Assembly: GCA_018697195.1 (NCBI GenBank)
Contig: CM031866.1
Location: 8,776,854-8,840,853 of the forward strand
Origin: Certhia americana
Taxonomy: Eukaryota > Chordata > Aves > Passeriformes > Certhiidae
Length of the DNA stretch: 64,000 nucleotides
Direction of reading: 5' to 3'
The position numbers and the translations under genes were made by a program. Positions 37,323-49,200 of this stretch are shown here, piece after piece; position 1 is the stretch's first letter; each line of letters opens with the position of its first letter. The notes beneath the pieces are model-generated. The model was not told the origin of the DNA. It worked only from the letters and a program-made list of their open reading frames with translations, and searched no databases.

Positions 37323-38905
37323 CTGTGAAATAAAAAAAACAAATACCCATTCAACGGTATACTTAAAGCACAACAGAATCCCTTGTTTTGTTTGCTTAAT
37401 CAGGAGATCTCTTTCCCAGCCTGAAATTAATGTCTGCATGTACTATTCCTGAGAGAGATGCTCACATTTTTTTCTTTGTGAAGCAAACCAGGAAATTCCA
37501 TGCTAGAATAGTTGTGCAGAGAGTGTGCATGTCAGCAAAGAGAGAGAAATTATGCAAACAGCTGTGTATCACATATCCAGAGTTTAGACAGACAACATAA
37601 ATTTCTGAAACATTGGCTCTGTCAGTTCCCAAATCAATAGACCTCAAAGCTACCTCAGCATTCCTAAAAATCACAAACTGGATGGTGGAATACCATAGGA
37701 ATATTATCCATATCTATTGGCAAATTCATCTTCTTATTCTGTGTAAGGGCCAACCATCACTATTCCCCTGTCCAGGCAAAGCTCAACCAAGCAGAGTGGG
37801 AGAAGTGGGATTTAATAAAGCAGGCTTCTCCCTGAAGTGAATGCTGCACTTCACTGCAGTTTTTGGCCCTTGTCCATTAAAGACTGGCACTGATACCCAC
37901 CCCTCCATGGCCCTCTTACTTGCTGAGTTACAGGCACAGTCCTGTCAGACCAGCATCTGAATGCCTTTGCAACTTACAATGTTTTAATATGAGAGAAAGG
38001 AAAAAGTGCCACTCTACTTCTAATGGTTCTCCTTCCCAAAGGAAGCCTTCCTTCCCCCTCCCTGTGCAAAAGCTGTGCCTGCTGGAGCTCCAGGACTTCT
38101 GCAAGTCTCAGCTCTCTCATACTCTGGGGCTGTCAGCAGAGAGACAGAAGATGGTCTGGAAAAAAGTGTGTTTAAAAGAACTTCAGGATGTTCTGTTATT
38201 TTTGTAAAAGAGATGAAGAAGGCACATCCTTCAATGAAATTGCCATTGTCAAGATTTGGCTCAAGAAGGTACAATTTGTATGCATGTTATAATTCCCAGA
38301 GGTTTAGAGTCAAGCTCTTTACTGATAATAAAATCACTCATCACTGCTTCATAGTTAGGGATGGAACTAACTCCTTTAAAAAGATGACGGTTTTCAAAAC
38401 TGCAAAACTAAGCACAATTTCTTTTCCCTGTTTTAAAGAAATTTCTAAGAAAGGATTACATTTAAAAACAGTTGGCCCAAAAATTCTGATACATCAAACA
38501 GTATCAGATTTTAGAAGAAAAAGTACAATTATATGAATAGAACATCCACTAGATTTTAAAGTGCATCAAATTAACATACAGTATTTTTTGGAAAAGAATG
38601 CACATAAGCCAGTGACTGCATTCATTCTTGATGTAGGGAAGGAATGAATAAAAAAGATAAACAATCAATTAAAAAAATAGAAACCAGAGAGTAAATCCTT
38701 ATTCATTCAGAAACAACAATCTCCCTTAAAATTTATTTGATTTGCGCCAGACACCTTAAATGGAGAAAAGTCTACTCTACAGCTAAACTCACTTCAATCT
38801 TTCGGAACCATTAAATTAGATTAGATTCTTGTGCTGCAAGAAAGAGTTAAGTGTAATCACAGACAAAATACAGAGCAATTTTCTGTACTTATGAATGGAA
38901 CAAAC

Positions 38906-38984
38906 CTGTATTACATGGTCTTCACTTGTGATCTCAATGGCTTCTTGACTTTTCTCTAATGCTGTAAATAATGAATTACATGCC
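38906..38984 (-). CDS. PDE8A: PDE8A exon: start of PAS domain
   Basis: The acceptor is TTTTTCTCCAG and the donor GTTTGTTC. One base completes arginine, then ACNSLFTALEKSQEAIEITS followed by EDHVIQ. It leads directly into the YVNPAFE exon in phase. Confidence 0.96.
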
Positions 38985-39213
38985 CTGGAGAAAAAAGAAA
39001 AAGGCATAAAAAAAATTATCCACTTAATTCTTATTATATATGATAATAAAGTATTACAACTCCATACTGAATAATGCTGTAGTTTAACAATTAATGTATT
39101 TTCTTCAGGTAACTGACATTCTATAATTCACTACTGCACATTAAAATAAATACTCTATTAAGGATCTGGCTGAACTGGAAATTCTTTGTTGATAATGTTG
39201 TTGGTAGAATTAC

Positions 39214-39302
39214 CTTAGTTTGAATTGTGCCTGCACCTGTCCAAATTCCAGCTGAATCAACTCATTGTAACAGGCCATTCTACTAGAATTTTCTACATAT
39301 CT
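39214..39302 (-). CDS. PDE8A: PDE8A exon: between REC-like and PAS domains
   Basis: The acceptor is TTTATTTGCAG and the donor GTAATTC. It encodes [20 protein letters not shown] and GQVQAQFKL, with two bases carried out. This helix connects the receiver-like domain to the PAS domain. Confidence 0.96.
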
Positions 39303-39569
39303 CTGCAAATAAAAGGTTAGAAATACTTCATTAATACATATTGCTGTCTGCAAGGATTTGAAGCTCTGATTTCTTTTGCTTGCTAAAGAACCAGAAAAGG
39401 AGTAGATATGCCAAAAATTAGCATGCTGGGACATGAGCAATGAGAGAAGATTATTTTTTGGTACTAGAAAAACTTTTCAAGTTAATGGATTTTGAAAAGG
39501 TGACAAATCCTCCTGGCAGTGAGGTTCAATCAACCTGTTTATTCTCTGTGATTGTCAGCAGGATCAATG

Positions 39570-39586
39570 TTTTTTTTTTTTTTTTT
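39570..39586. repeat. T17 homopolymer
   Basis: This is an uninterrupted T run in a PDE8A intron; on the transcribed strand it is poly(A). Confidence 0.95.
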
Positions 39587-40720
39587 AAATCTACTTTTAG
39601 CTTTCATGCTACTTATTTAAAAAAACAGTGATAAAATTGTTTGGTCTCAAGTAGTTAAAATTTGAAATTATTATGACCTTCCAATTGCTAATATCCCAAA
39701 TTGTTTATATAGATGAAAATAAAATTTCCCATGAAATATACTTGTATTGACCTTGGGGCTTTCATAGAAATAATCTCAGTATCTTTCACTTTTTAAAAAA
39801 CATTTCATATTTACCAGGTAAATGCTAAATCTTTTTTCACACTAAACTCCCACAGACACGGATAGTTTGGGTGGAAGGACTGATTATCACAGGTAAGCCA
39901 CCACAATCAAAGCTGATAAACAAAATTTTCCATGCTTTGCCATTAGCCCCATCTCCAAGGCTCTGAGCCATAAATAATTCAGAACCTGTGCTGAATTACT
40001 TATGTGCCCACTGGAATGACTCTGTTCATGTAAATGCCATTATCTTCAGGCTGTAGCATTTCCTGGATCGGGACCTTAGTAGAAATAAGCAGATGGGTGC
40101 AAATGGAATGTGATGGGACAGCAAAAATCTGGTGAGCACACACCCAAATATTTGGAACCGTGTTGTAAATCAGGCCCATTCTTGTTCCATTATCAGTTGA
40201 AGGCAATAAGGTACCCACTTAACTGATGCACTAATAAGCACCTTTTCCTCTCAGCTGGAATAGTTGCCAAGGAACAGATTCAATGCAACACTTCTCAGGT
40301 GCCTCCAAACAATAGCTAATGGCACTCGGCAGTGTGTGAAGCCTGTTTACCATGGAAATTGGCATTTGAGAGAAGAAATTTCCCACAGCACATTCTGTTG
40401 TTCATCGCAAGCTGCTCTCTGGCTCTGCCATAGCCACTAATCAATTTGTCAATGTCAACTTTTCAAGGAAAGGATCATGTATTTAATCTGAAATAAATGT
40501 ATGAGGTAGAGAAGTCTCAGAAGTCTCAGACCCCCACTTCTTAAATTCCTGGGAGTGCCATGTCAACATTCAGGATTGGGATGTAGAAGAATGAGCAGCA
40601 CAAAAAAAATCTACAGGTTGGATCCTTGACATGAATGGTGACTGACAGCCAAACTTCTGGAGAGCTTCTGGCCTGACAATTTTGGGATGTCAGAGCAAGC
40701 CAGCCAAGTACAGCACATAC

Positions 40721-40778
40721 CCTTGTGAAGCCAGCAGAGATCAGGGGCAATATTGATGACTCTTCACGATCAGTGTGC
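40721..40778 (-). CDS. PDE8A: PDE8A 58-bp exon: end of REC-like domain
   Basis: The acceptor is TTTCGAAG and the donor GTATGTGCTG. One base completes arginine, then HTDREESSILPLISAGFTR follows, 19 codons. The pattern (PLISAGFTR) is the last helix region of the receiver-like fold in PDE8 proteins. The acceptor lacks a long pyrimidine tract. Confidence 0.92.
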
Positions 40779-42159
40779 CTTCGAAACAAGGAGCATAAAT
40801 CAGAGATTATTTTTGTAATTAACCCAAACCAATTTTCCCAATCCATTCATCTACTTGTATTCTGGATGCCACACTGAGGCTGATACTGTGAGATCCTTAC
40901 AGAATACAGGACTAAAAAAATTTTTTGGTATTTTTTATAAGCTTTCATCTTTGGCATGGATAAGCCAAAATGTTATTTTCTTTCATGCATATAATGAGCT
41001 GCTTTCATCAAAAAAACTTTAATGCTTAAAGGAAACCAATTAATGAGCTAGATCATTGGATTTTTCTGTACTGGATCCTTGTTGTTTATGCTGGCATTAG
41101 TCAGAAATGCACCTGAAAGTCTGCACAGCCAAAGTTTAAAGAAATTACTTGTTATCTGAATGTACCAAATCTTAGATGGCCAACTCAAGGTGCCTAAAGA
41201 GGATGGATTTTTGAGTGTTGCCTACCCACTGCCTTCTAGTAACATTTGGGACACAGTCCCAAATGAAGTATCTGAATAATCTGGCTATACTAATTCCTAA
41301 AACACCCTTCAACATACGTGAACATATGGCTGGAATCTGGAAGAAAGGCCATTATGTGAAGTTTCTGTCAATAACCAGATTGAAGCTGGTCATGTTTAGC
41401 AGATGGCACAATAGCTTTTATTTATGCAGGAAGTTTTGGATCTTGAAATGTTTAATTAGGGTCTTTTTTTGGTAGAGATGGTAGTGCATTTTTAATGGGA
41501 AATTTCAACACCTCAGAATTGGTTTTCAGAACTTATGTGTTCTGAGAAATGGCCATTCCCAAATTACATTTGAGGAAATTATATTCCAGATATTTAATTT
41601 CATTAAATATACAGAATTTGTTTATTTTTTATGTTATTTTGTAAATAATGTTTTCAAAGGAGGGAAAAGGAAATAGCATATGTAGTAATTTACTGAGATG
41701 TCATCTCTTTTGCTTTTAAAATTTCTGTGGTCAGATGATACTTTGTACTGATCAAATTGTTCTATATCACTTTTCATACTCAGCAGATCTCTGGATTTTG
41801 CTGAGACCAATCATATTGAAAGGCAGATAAAGAAAGGTTCAAAACACAGATCTGTGAGACAGTTTTGAACAGGATGTTGCAGAAGTTGTTTGAAACATAC
41901 TCTGAAACCTGCAGTGTTGGGGCGGAGTGCAAGGAGGAACACAAAACAAAACTCAAAGTGAGATTCTTTGGTAAAAACCCAGAAATTAAAAAAACAATTT
42001 CTGTCTCAATCCTATGGTCAAGGATAGTAAAAACTCTGGCACAGTAGGAAGTTCTAATTCAGGTTTTTTAATGTTGTGTTTACTTTTATAATGGTAAGAC
42101 TTAAAATTTTGATCACAGGTGAAAGTAAATATATGAGTATAAAAAATATATATATTTAC

Positions 42160-42216
42160 CTTTGTACTACACAAATAATGACTGTATTTTCTGAGGCTTT
42201 TGTTGTTCTGATAGAC
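42160..42216 (-). CDS. PDE8A: PDE8A 57-bp exon: REC-like domain
   Basis: The acceptor is AATTTAAAG and the donor GTAAATATA. It encodes SIRTTKASENTVIICVVQ, with split arginines on both sides. The hydrophobic strand TVIICVV is a core strand of the receiver fold. Both splice sites are weak, yet phase and position fit exactly. Confidence 0.88.
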
Positions 42217-43233
42217 CTTTAAATTAAAAGCAAACCATTTAAATTATTTTTAAGTTCACATTTCAAGAAAACATGACTTTACAGAAACTTCAGGCAGCAC
42301 TTTTCTTAAAATATCTCTTTTAAATCATTTAACAACAACAAAAAAAAAAACCCTAATGTCAAATCCTGAGCCTACTGCTATGAAAGGAGAATAAATTATA
42401 TCTGAGACTCCATGAACATAGATTAACCCACAAGTCAAATATTCTCAGTGGGGGAATAGCAAAAAATATTCTCTCTGAAACAGCATATAATGGACTTATT
42501 TGAAGGGCTTGGCCTCACTCATTTAAGGTCCATTTTACTGAATTCTGGGACAGATTGGTAAAAATGGAACTAGGGGAACAGTGCTGCTATGTAGTCTTGG
42601 CCTGACAAAGATGTTATCTACCTCCCTCTGTTCAGCAAGAAGAGCCCCACCACAGTCCTTTCCTCCTTTTTTCACACTTTACAGCAGTTTCTAAAATTAT
42701 TTTTGGAATCTGTTCACAGTTTTGCTCTTCATAACATATTTTCAAATGTTGTAGATATGCAAATGTGCACACCAAACATTGCCTGTTTGCATTGGGAGTT
42801 ATTTAACAGGAAGTAACATTGCAAAAAAATTATAACATTAATGAAGTGAGCGAATTAATTAAGGTGCTTGTTGGCACATGCTATCTTGGCAGTTCATTTA
42901 GTGTGAAAACAAGGAACCAGGTATTTTTTAAAAAATCCCAAACAACAAAAGAAAAGAAAACAAAAAATACCAAACAGTTCACTATGGCAACAAATTTGTA
43001 TGCTGTGGCTGCAAGCCAGATGGAGCTTCAGAGACCCTAGGACACAACCAAAAATGCTGCTGCTATCAGATATAAAGGACCAGAATAACAGTATTTTGAT
43101 GCTGCCAGTGTACACCTGTCTAAAACCAAAAAAATCATAGATAGAGTTACAAAAACATCATATAAAAGCAATAAAACTTTGATGATGTGTTAACTATATT
43201 GTTAAGCATTAGTTACACTGAAACAGTGCTTAC

Positions 43234-43424
43234 CTGCATAACGCTTCTGCATCAAAGTATCTGGAATGTCTATGGTCAATAATGATAATGTCATGGTGTT
43301 TATCTAGAAAACATTCTAGTGCAGACTGAGGTGTCCTGGCAATGTGACATCGAAATCCAGCCTTGTCACACGCCCAGCGGAACCCATTACTCTGCTCATC
43401 TTCCTCAGCAAACACCAAAAGTAC
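43234..43424 (-). CDS. PDE8A: PDE8A exon: REC-like domain core
   Basis: The acceptor is CACCTCAG and the donor GTAAGCACTG. It encodes [20 protein letters not shown], then [20 protein letters not shown] and DAEALC. The acidic cluster and the IIIIDHR strand resemble bacterial receiver domains. Phosphorylation of this domain in PDE8 is not established. Confidence 0.97.
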
Positions 43425-43840
43425 CTGAGGTGAGGACAGGCAGTGGATCATCACAAACAAATCTTACACTTACAGTAGATTCTGAGACTTTTCCCTGTTC
43501 TTAATGTGTTTTTAAAGCCACTTTTGAGGCTTAATCCATTGTTTTTAATAAAATTGCTTTCTACAGACCACTGGCTTTTTTTTATAGTTGTCTGTATACA
43601 GAGGTGTCTCAAGTGGGTGAAACAGTCTGCCAGAGCCATGTATAAACACGTGGGAAGAACATATTTTGGAACTGTCTCTCTTGTCATTATCTACAAAGAC
43701 AGCTTAGGCAAACAGCTGAGACAAGATTCCTGTGTTTCACAGGGACCAACACTGAGTCCACTTCTCTGAAACTGTCTCACATGCAACCTTTTTCTTGGGG
43801 TTTATTTTTCTTGCCTGGATCATATTCCCGAAAAGGGGGG

Positions 43841-43940
43841 AATAAACAAACAAACCCAACAAAACAAAACCAGAAAAACAAATAAACCCCAAAACCCAAC
43901 CAACCAACCAACAAAAACCAAACCAAACCAAAAAACCCCC
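43841..43940. repeat. A/C-rich simple tract (CAAA/CCAA units)
   Basis: About 100 bp is made almost only of A and C, with runs of AACAAAC and CCAACCAACCAA. It lies in the intron upstream of the REC core exon. On the transcribed (minus) strand it reads as G/T-rich. Confidence 0.85.
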
Positions 43941-44965
43941 ATGGTTCATCTCGTGCTGCTTCAATGGCACAACAAAAAGTCTGCTTTCCTTTCCATTTCA
44001 TCCTTATTTCCCAAAGTACTGGATGTTGCCCACTTTATAGGATTTCTGGAAATTCAGGACAGGCTGGTAAAAAGAAACTCATGCCAGACTGAAACCATAA
44101 ACAGTATACCACTGTATGTGGAGTATGTCCCCATGTGACTCCTACACAAAGCCTGCCATGGGATTTATATCACAGAAGGAGATTATCATAGCTGAAATCC
44201 ACAACTGGAGGTCAGGCCTGTGAGCCACTATTTGCTCTGTCCTAACTTGCCGTGTCATTGTCAGTAACTAATCTCTCTAAAAAAGAGAGCTTTAAAATCT
44301 TTTTAAAATCAACACAATGCCTATAGACTAAAAGTATGATAAGGCCCAATTCCTTTAAAATCTATTTCCAATTCTAGGATTTAATACAGAGGATGAACAA
44401 AGGAAGACTCACTGATGTGATTGTGCTTTGCATCAGGATAATGTTTTGCAGAAGAAAACTTCTCTTGCCTGAAAGAATACAGCATGGCAGACTATAGATC
44501 TATGTTGTGTTGATTTTGGGGATGGCTCAGCACATGCAGCCTTTTGGGAAAGATGGGTACCTAAGGCAGCATTTGGTCTATTGTCCCAAGACACCAATCT
44601 TTCAGGAGTTGAATCAAACCACACTCAGATATGTTTTGGTCAGGCAAAGTTTGATGAGATTTTGATAAAGAATTTGACTACCAGAAAATATAAAACAAGG
44701 CACAAACTAAGCTGATTACAAGGTAACTGACAGCAGAAAAAACAGACAGCTCTATTTTTATGAGCTGAGAGATGGCTGGAGAAAACAGGCAGGGCTTTTA
44801 GGATATCACATAGACAGAATGTCATGATAAAAATCTGTTACATGCTCATTATCTCTTGAGAAAAATACCCTGTGAAGATCTTTATAATCTGAAAAATTCC
44901 AGTCATAAATTTTAAGCTAACATCTATTTTAGAAATCAAGACTTCAGTTTGAACTGCTGTGTTAC

Positions 44966-45022
44966 CTGAAGTTGATCTTGATGAAGTCTCATAGGGCCAA
45001 ACTGCACATCTGTTACTGGCGC
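44966..45022 (-). CDS. PDE8A: PDE8A exon 2 (first coding exon visible)
   Basis: The acceptor is TTTCTTCTAG and the donor GTAACACAG. Its 19 codons APVTDVQFGPMRLHQDQLQ lead in phase into VLLVFAEED. In mammals the preceding exon encodes about 60 low-complexity residues starting Met-Gly-Cys, a lipidation signal. That exon is GC-rich, and nothing like it was seen up to 64000. Confidence 0.93.
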
Positions 45023-45829
45023 CTAGAAGAAATAAGAAGGGATCTTATTAATGAATAGTACCTAAGGAAGGAGAAAAATTACTTCTGTTATCTCTCTTAT
45101 CAACCATTGTCTGAGGGATATGTTGCTATCATTATGAGGCTGCATCTTCATGAGTGTCTTATTCTGGTTTTGTAAATTTATATGCTAAGCTGCATCAACA
45201 GTTAGAAATAACAAGCCGGTCTTCAAGTTATTTTTCTACTGTTATTTTAAATGTAAACTAACATTAGTCATGAAGGCCTGGGAGACAGAGTGTTATTTTT
45301 CTGTATCCTCTGTATCACTCCAGCTGTTCTGCAAAACATGGAAGTGTTTAAAAACTGCTTCTTTGACAGTCCAAAAAAGCATTAAAGCTCCAGGAGAAAT
45401 GCAATAAAACATAATTACCCTCTCAGAATTTCAAATGTAACAGGTGTGCAAATTTCATATGTAACAGGTGCCCAAGGGTGCTACATAAGCACACTTATTT
45501 CATGTCTCCAAGAGCATTTTGCTGCATTCCCTGCTGCCCACCCAACCCCTCCAGGGAAGGTTCCAGGAGTCAGGCATGTGTTGGGATGAAGCATGCATTC
45601 AGAATGCAGCTTTGTTTGAAAAACCCTGCAAAAATGCTGCCATATGTCAAGCTTTTGACATGTCAGAGATTCCCACATCAGGCTCTGCCCAAGTACCACA
45701 GATCAGGATGCAGGAACTCGTTGGCAACATGAGCACAGGGTTGGGCTTTCCTTGGTGAGCGGCAGGAGATTAAAAGAGGAGTGCAGTGAGCCATTCACAC
45801 AGGCAGGGCTGCAGCTCTCCTCCTGCTAG

Positions 45830-46275
45830 TGGGGCTTTTAGTTTGTTGTTTGGTTGGGTTCGGGTTTTTCTGTTAGTAATGGTTTCTACACGATCAAAAA
45901 CTGCAGTTGGTACAAATGTGTGTAGCCAAATAGAACCCTCCAAGAAGGATGTGTCTGTACAGACCCATTCCTGCACGGAGTGTTTGAGCTTATCAGTGGT
46001 ACCTGGGGGCATTGCAAAAGAAGCCTGCCTGAGGTGTGAGCAGGTGAATGATCTCCTTTTGCTGGTGGCTAAGCTGAGGGAGGAAGTTGAAAGACTAACG
46101 AGTATCAGGGAAGGTGAAAGGGAAATAGATTGATGGAGTTCTGCCCTTCCATCCTTGAGGGAGGCCCACCAGGAGTCAGAGGACTCCGTGCCTCCCACTG
46201 TCAGGAAATAGAACACCTGATGGATGAAGGGGAGTGGAAATGGGTTCCTGCTTGGGGAGGTAATAACAAAGGTGT
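45830..46275 (+). mobile_element. CR1-type LINE ORF1 fragment (coiled-coil region)
   Basis: A frame opening at the ATG at 45879 and open to 46133 encodes a segment like avian CR1 ORF1: EPSKKDVSVQTHSCTEC, CLRCEQVNDLLLLVAKL, then REEVERLTSIREGEREID. The same frame continues past one TGA as WSSALPSLREAHQESEDS before further stops. CR1 ORF1 normally goes on into an esterase domain, which is absent here. The fragment ends next to a T17 run. It lies antisense to PDE8A. Identification is from memory of the family pattern. Confidence 0.6.
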
Positions 46276-46277
46276 CA

Positions 46278-46294
46278 TTTTTTTTTTTTTTTTT
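46278..46294. repeat. T17 homopolymer
   Basis: This is an uninterrupted T run just downstream of the CR1 ORF1-like fragment. Confidence 0.95.
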
Positions 46295-49200
46295 CAAAAT
46301 TAAAACCTCACTTGAAGATCAGATTTACTGCTTTGCAACCTGTAATTTTTCCAATAAGCAGTTTTAAAGAACCATCAGCACATCCCACAGAAAAATACTT
46401 TACAACTGCATGCTCCACTCTTTCTATGACCTTAATGCTCCATTGCTCAGCCCTAAGAGTACGTCATTTGTGATTTTATTTATTTATCAACCTGGAAGTC
46501 ATCATTGCAACATTAAATAAGCAACAAACACAAGTCAAGGGAAAATGACAAAATAGTGCCTACAAAAGCATGGCCAGGAACCAGTGTTTGCCTGTTTTGC
46601 TTAAGTGGGCCTTTTAAGAGCTGATGTTAAAATGAAATGGAAGGGTTTCCGATTTACTAAGTCATTCTGGACAGATCAGCTTACTTTAAATACACTCCAG
46701 TCATTTCTTTCTTCTGATTTTGAGACCAAAAATCTCTCTTCAGCTGAAAAATTCAAACTACTTTACTCTCCCCTGTGGTACATCATCCAGTTATTCTAAA
46801 TCTGCACTACAAAACAGCAAAGACTTTTTCTGATAACACACATAGCAGGAGAGAATCCAGCTCTTTGCACCAGTGTTACTGGTTTTGCAGCACTAACAGT
46901 AGTAACAACTCATCCTGAATCAGTAAGATCAACAGAAATGCCTGAAGGACATGCAGAGAGCCTGTCAATTGAGTAAAAGATACTGAAAATATACCTTTTT
47001 ACAGTTACTTCTCTGTCCAGAACTCTATTTTAAATCAAACCTTGGACTTTTAGTACCCTCTACCTGCCAGCATAAAGCAGTGAGTGTTCCATGTCACCAG
47101 GCAGAGGCCTGAGCTGGAAGGTTCAGATCCACAGATGAACTTCACTGGCATCTGGGGGGATGCAAAACCCCACCTACCATGCCTTGGACTATCAGGCCCA
47201 CCCCGAAGGGAATTTTAACAAATTGTATTAAAACAGTACTACCAGTTACTGCCTTTCAGATGCTTCTTTCTTTTAAGAAGTTAGTGAATAAATAGTCATT
47301 GAAGCATTTAAAAAACTGAGCCCGAGAAACACTTTTCTGCCAGAAATCTGTGGCTATAGCTGCAATGAAAATACCTGACTATGCACCATTTACACCTAAA
47401 TCACAAGAAGTGACCAGATGAGATAACCTGCCTTGTTACACGTTAACTTGCTGTCCTGAGTAGAATCAAAGCCTTGGCCTGCATCTCAGCTGGAAAATTT
47501 TGGTGAACTCCAGTTAATTCTTAATCCTGTTGAAATCTGTTCAAATTACTAGATTAATCATTTAAATTTTTTGTGTGGTGCAGGTAGCACTGAGAAGTAA
47601 CATGTTGATTAAGTATCGTGTCAAAAATCAAGGCTTCAGCAAGGATTAGCAGCAACTCTCAACTATTGCTGAACTAAATGAGCTTTAAAAATATCTCTAA
47701 TGCTGCAAGCTTATAAAAACCCAAACACAGCCAAAGTTCACACGTATAGTAACTGCACAAACACATCTTTTTTTCACTCACACCTTCTTCTACTTCTTCC
47801 TTGGAATTTCTTTCCTAGTCAAAAAGCTTGAGTACATTTTCAGATTGGCAGACAAGACTTCAGCATGTGACAGCCTTCCAGGCAGGCACAGATTGGGAAG
47901 AGTGTCTGAGAAGACAGAGGTAGAACTAGTTGTGGGTTCCTGGAATTGACTGTGATAGAGCTGGGTCTGTTGCCAAAGAGCTGCTGACGCAAAGTCCATA
48001 AGTGCAGCGCGTGTGACTGCAGCTCTTCCAACACACACAGAGCAACTGCAGCCATTTCACACTCTGTGACCCCTGAACTACTCCTGGGAGCGCTTATTTC
48101 CCCTTAAATTTGCCTTTCTTATTTGAACCCTGTATTTTCTGTCCTGTGGAACCAGCCCTGGCACAAAGTGGGATTCATCCCAAGGCAACAGCAGAAGCCC
48201 TAAGTGACTGACAGCTGTCAATGGGGAAGGTCATCCACTGACTGCTGGGAGCAGCTCAGCACTCGCCAGAAATGATCTCTGTGTTGTAGCAGCTGCATTG
48301 CAAACATTGAAATTGCTGATAGAAATAGTCCATGCTTCCAATGCCCTGACAAAAGTGAATGTTGGGTAAATAAAAACAAGTGAAATAAGCTTTAAAAACA
48401 CAGACCTACACAACTGTGACAGATCTGATTAAAGTACAACAAACTCTCAGCGTTGACCTGATGTAACCTCGTAAAGAACTTCTTTCTATGAGTCATTCTT
48501 CATATTTTACCAGAACAGAATCTACAGGAATGGTCTGTTCATCATGGCTGGATTTTTTTTTCTTTCTTCCTACAGCTAGAAAAACTTCAGATGAACTTGC
48601 TCAATGAATAAATGCAGAAAGGAATAAAGGGTGGACATAAAGCCAGCTTAATTCACATGCTCCCTTTGGTGATAAATTTCCTGGCTGGTGACAGGGACAG
48701 ATCTATGCAGCCCATAGGTCTCCTGTTTCCTAGAAGTGGTGTATCCTGGCTTTCTCCAAAATATCTCTTACCATTATCCAATGGAGAGGAGAGCACACCT
48801 AAAATTTTGGGCAGAATCAGCTCCCAAAAAATCGTTTGGCTATTAACTTCCATGCAGTACTCCTGCTATGGAGGCACAAATTAATTCCTTCTGGACACCT
48901 CTTTGCTGAGGTTTTTGTGGGATGTTTTAAAGCAGAGCTCTGTGCAGCCCAAAGCAACACTCGGCAGAGCAGCTGCTGCAGCACCACCCACCCATGAGAG
49001 GGGCTAGTGGGGAGCTGCTGGTGCCCGGGGGAGCAGGAATGCTTCCCTGACATCCACAGTGCTCCATCCCTTCCTTTCTGCCTTTCAGCCTACCTTTCAG
49101 CAGGAGGTGTGCTGGTGACAGGAATGACTCCTATGCTGACCATTCCATGCACAGCTCTGGCCTCCTGACAGCACCTCTGCCTAAAGGGCAGCTGGCAGCA

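Larger units (their letters stand above)
14724..45022 (-). other. PDE8A: PDE8A gene body (exon 2 to stop); 21 coding exons
   Basis: PDE8A hydrolyses 3',5'-cAMP to AMP with high affinity. In the family it is insensitive to the general inhibitor IBMX and is phosphorylated by protein kinase A. The 21 exons total 2304 bases with every phase matching, giving 767 residues plus stop. Domains in visible residues: REC-like about 10-125, PAS about 160-270, basic linker with RRxS about 312-320, catalytic domain about 430-750. Metal-binding residues are His499, His535, Asp536 and Asp664, with the general-acid His495. The purine-contacting Gln is 716. It is PDE8A, not PDE8B, by ISLNDIPPRI, AMENEEQWDFDIFELEAATH, KETLDPID-like QTLDPIDE and the C-terminus LRPPPE. 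The first coding exon lies above 45022, outside the window. Confidence 0.97.

Noticed and set aside
43737..44001. Hydrophobic, membrane-like minus-strand frame
   Set aside because: It is the translation of the A/C simple tract (G/T-rich on this strand), giving Phe/Val/Trp/Leu/Gly by composition only.
14724..45022. PDE8B instead of PDE8A
   Set aside because: The C-terminus (LRPPPE), [19 protein letters not shown] and the loop after EENG all match PDE8A; PDE8B differs at each of these.
45770..46297. 175-codon minus-strand open frame
   Set aside because: It lies opposite the CR1 ORF1-like frame and starts in the T17 run; it is a shadow.
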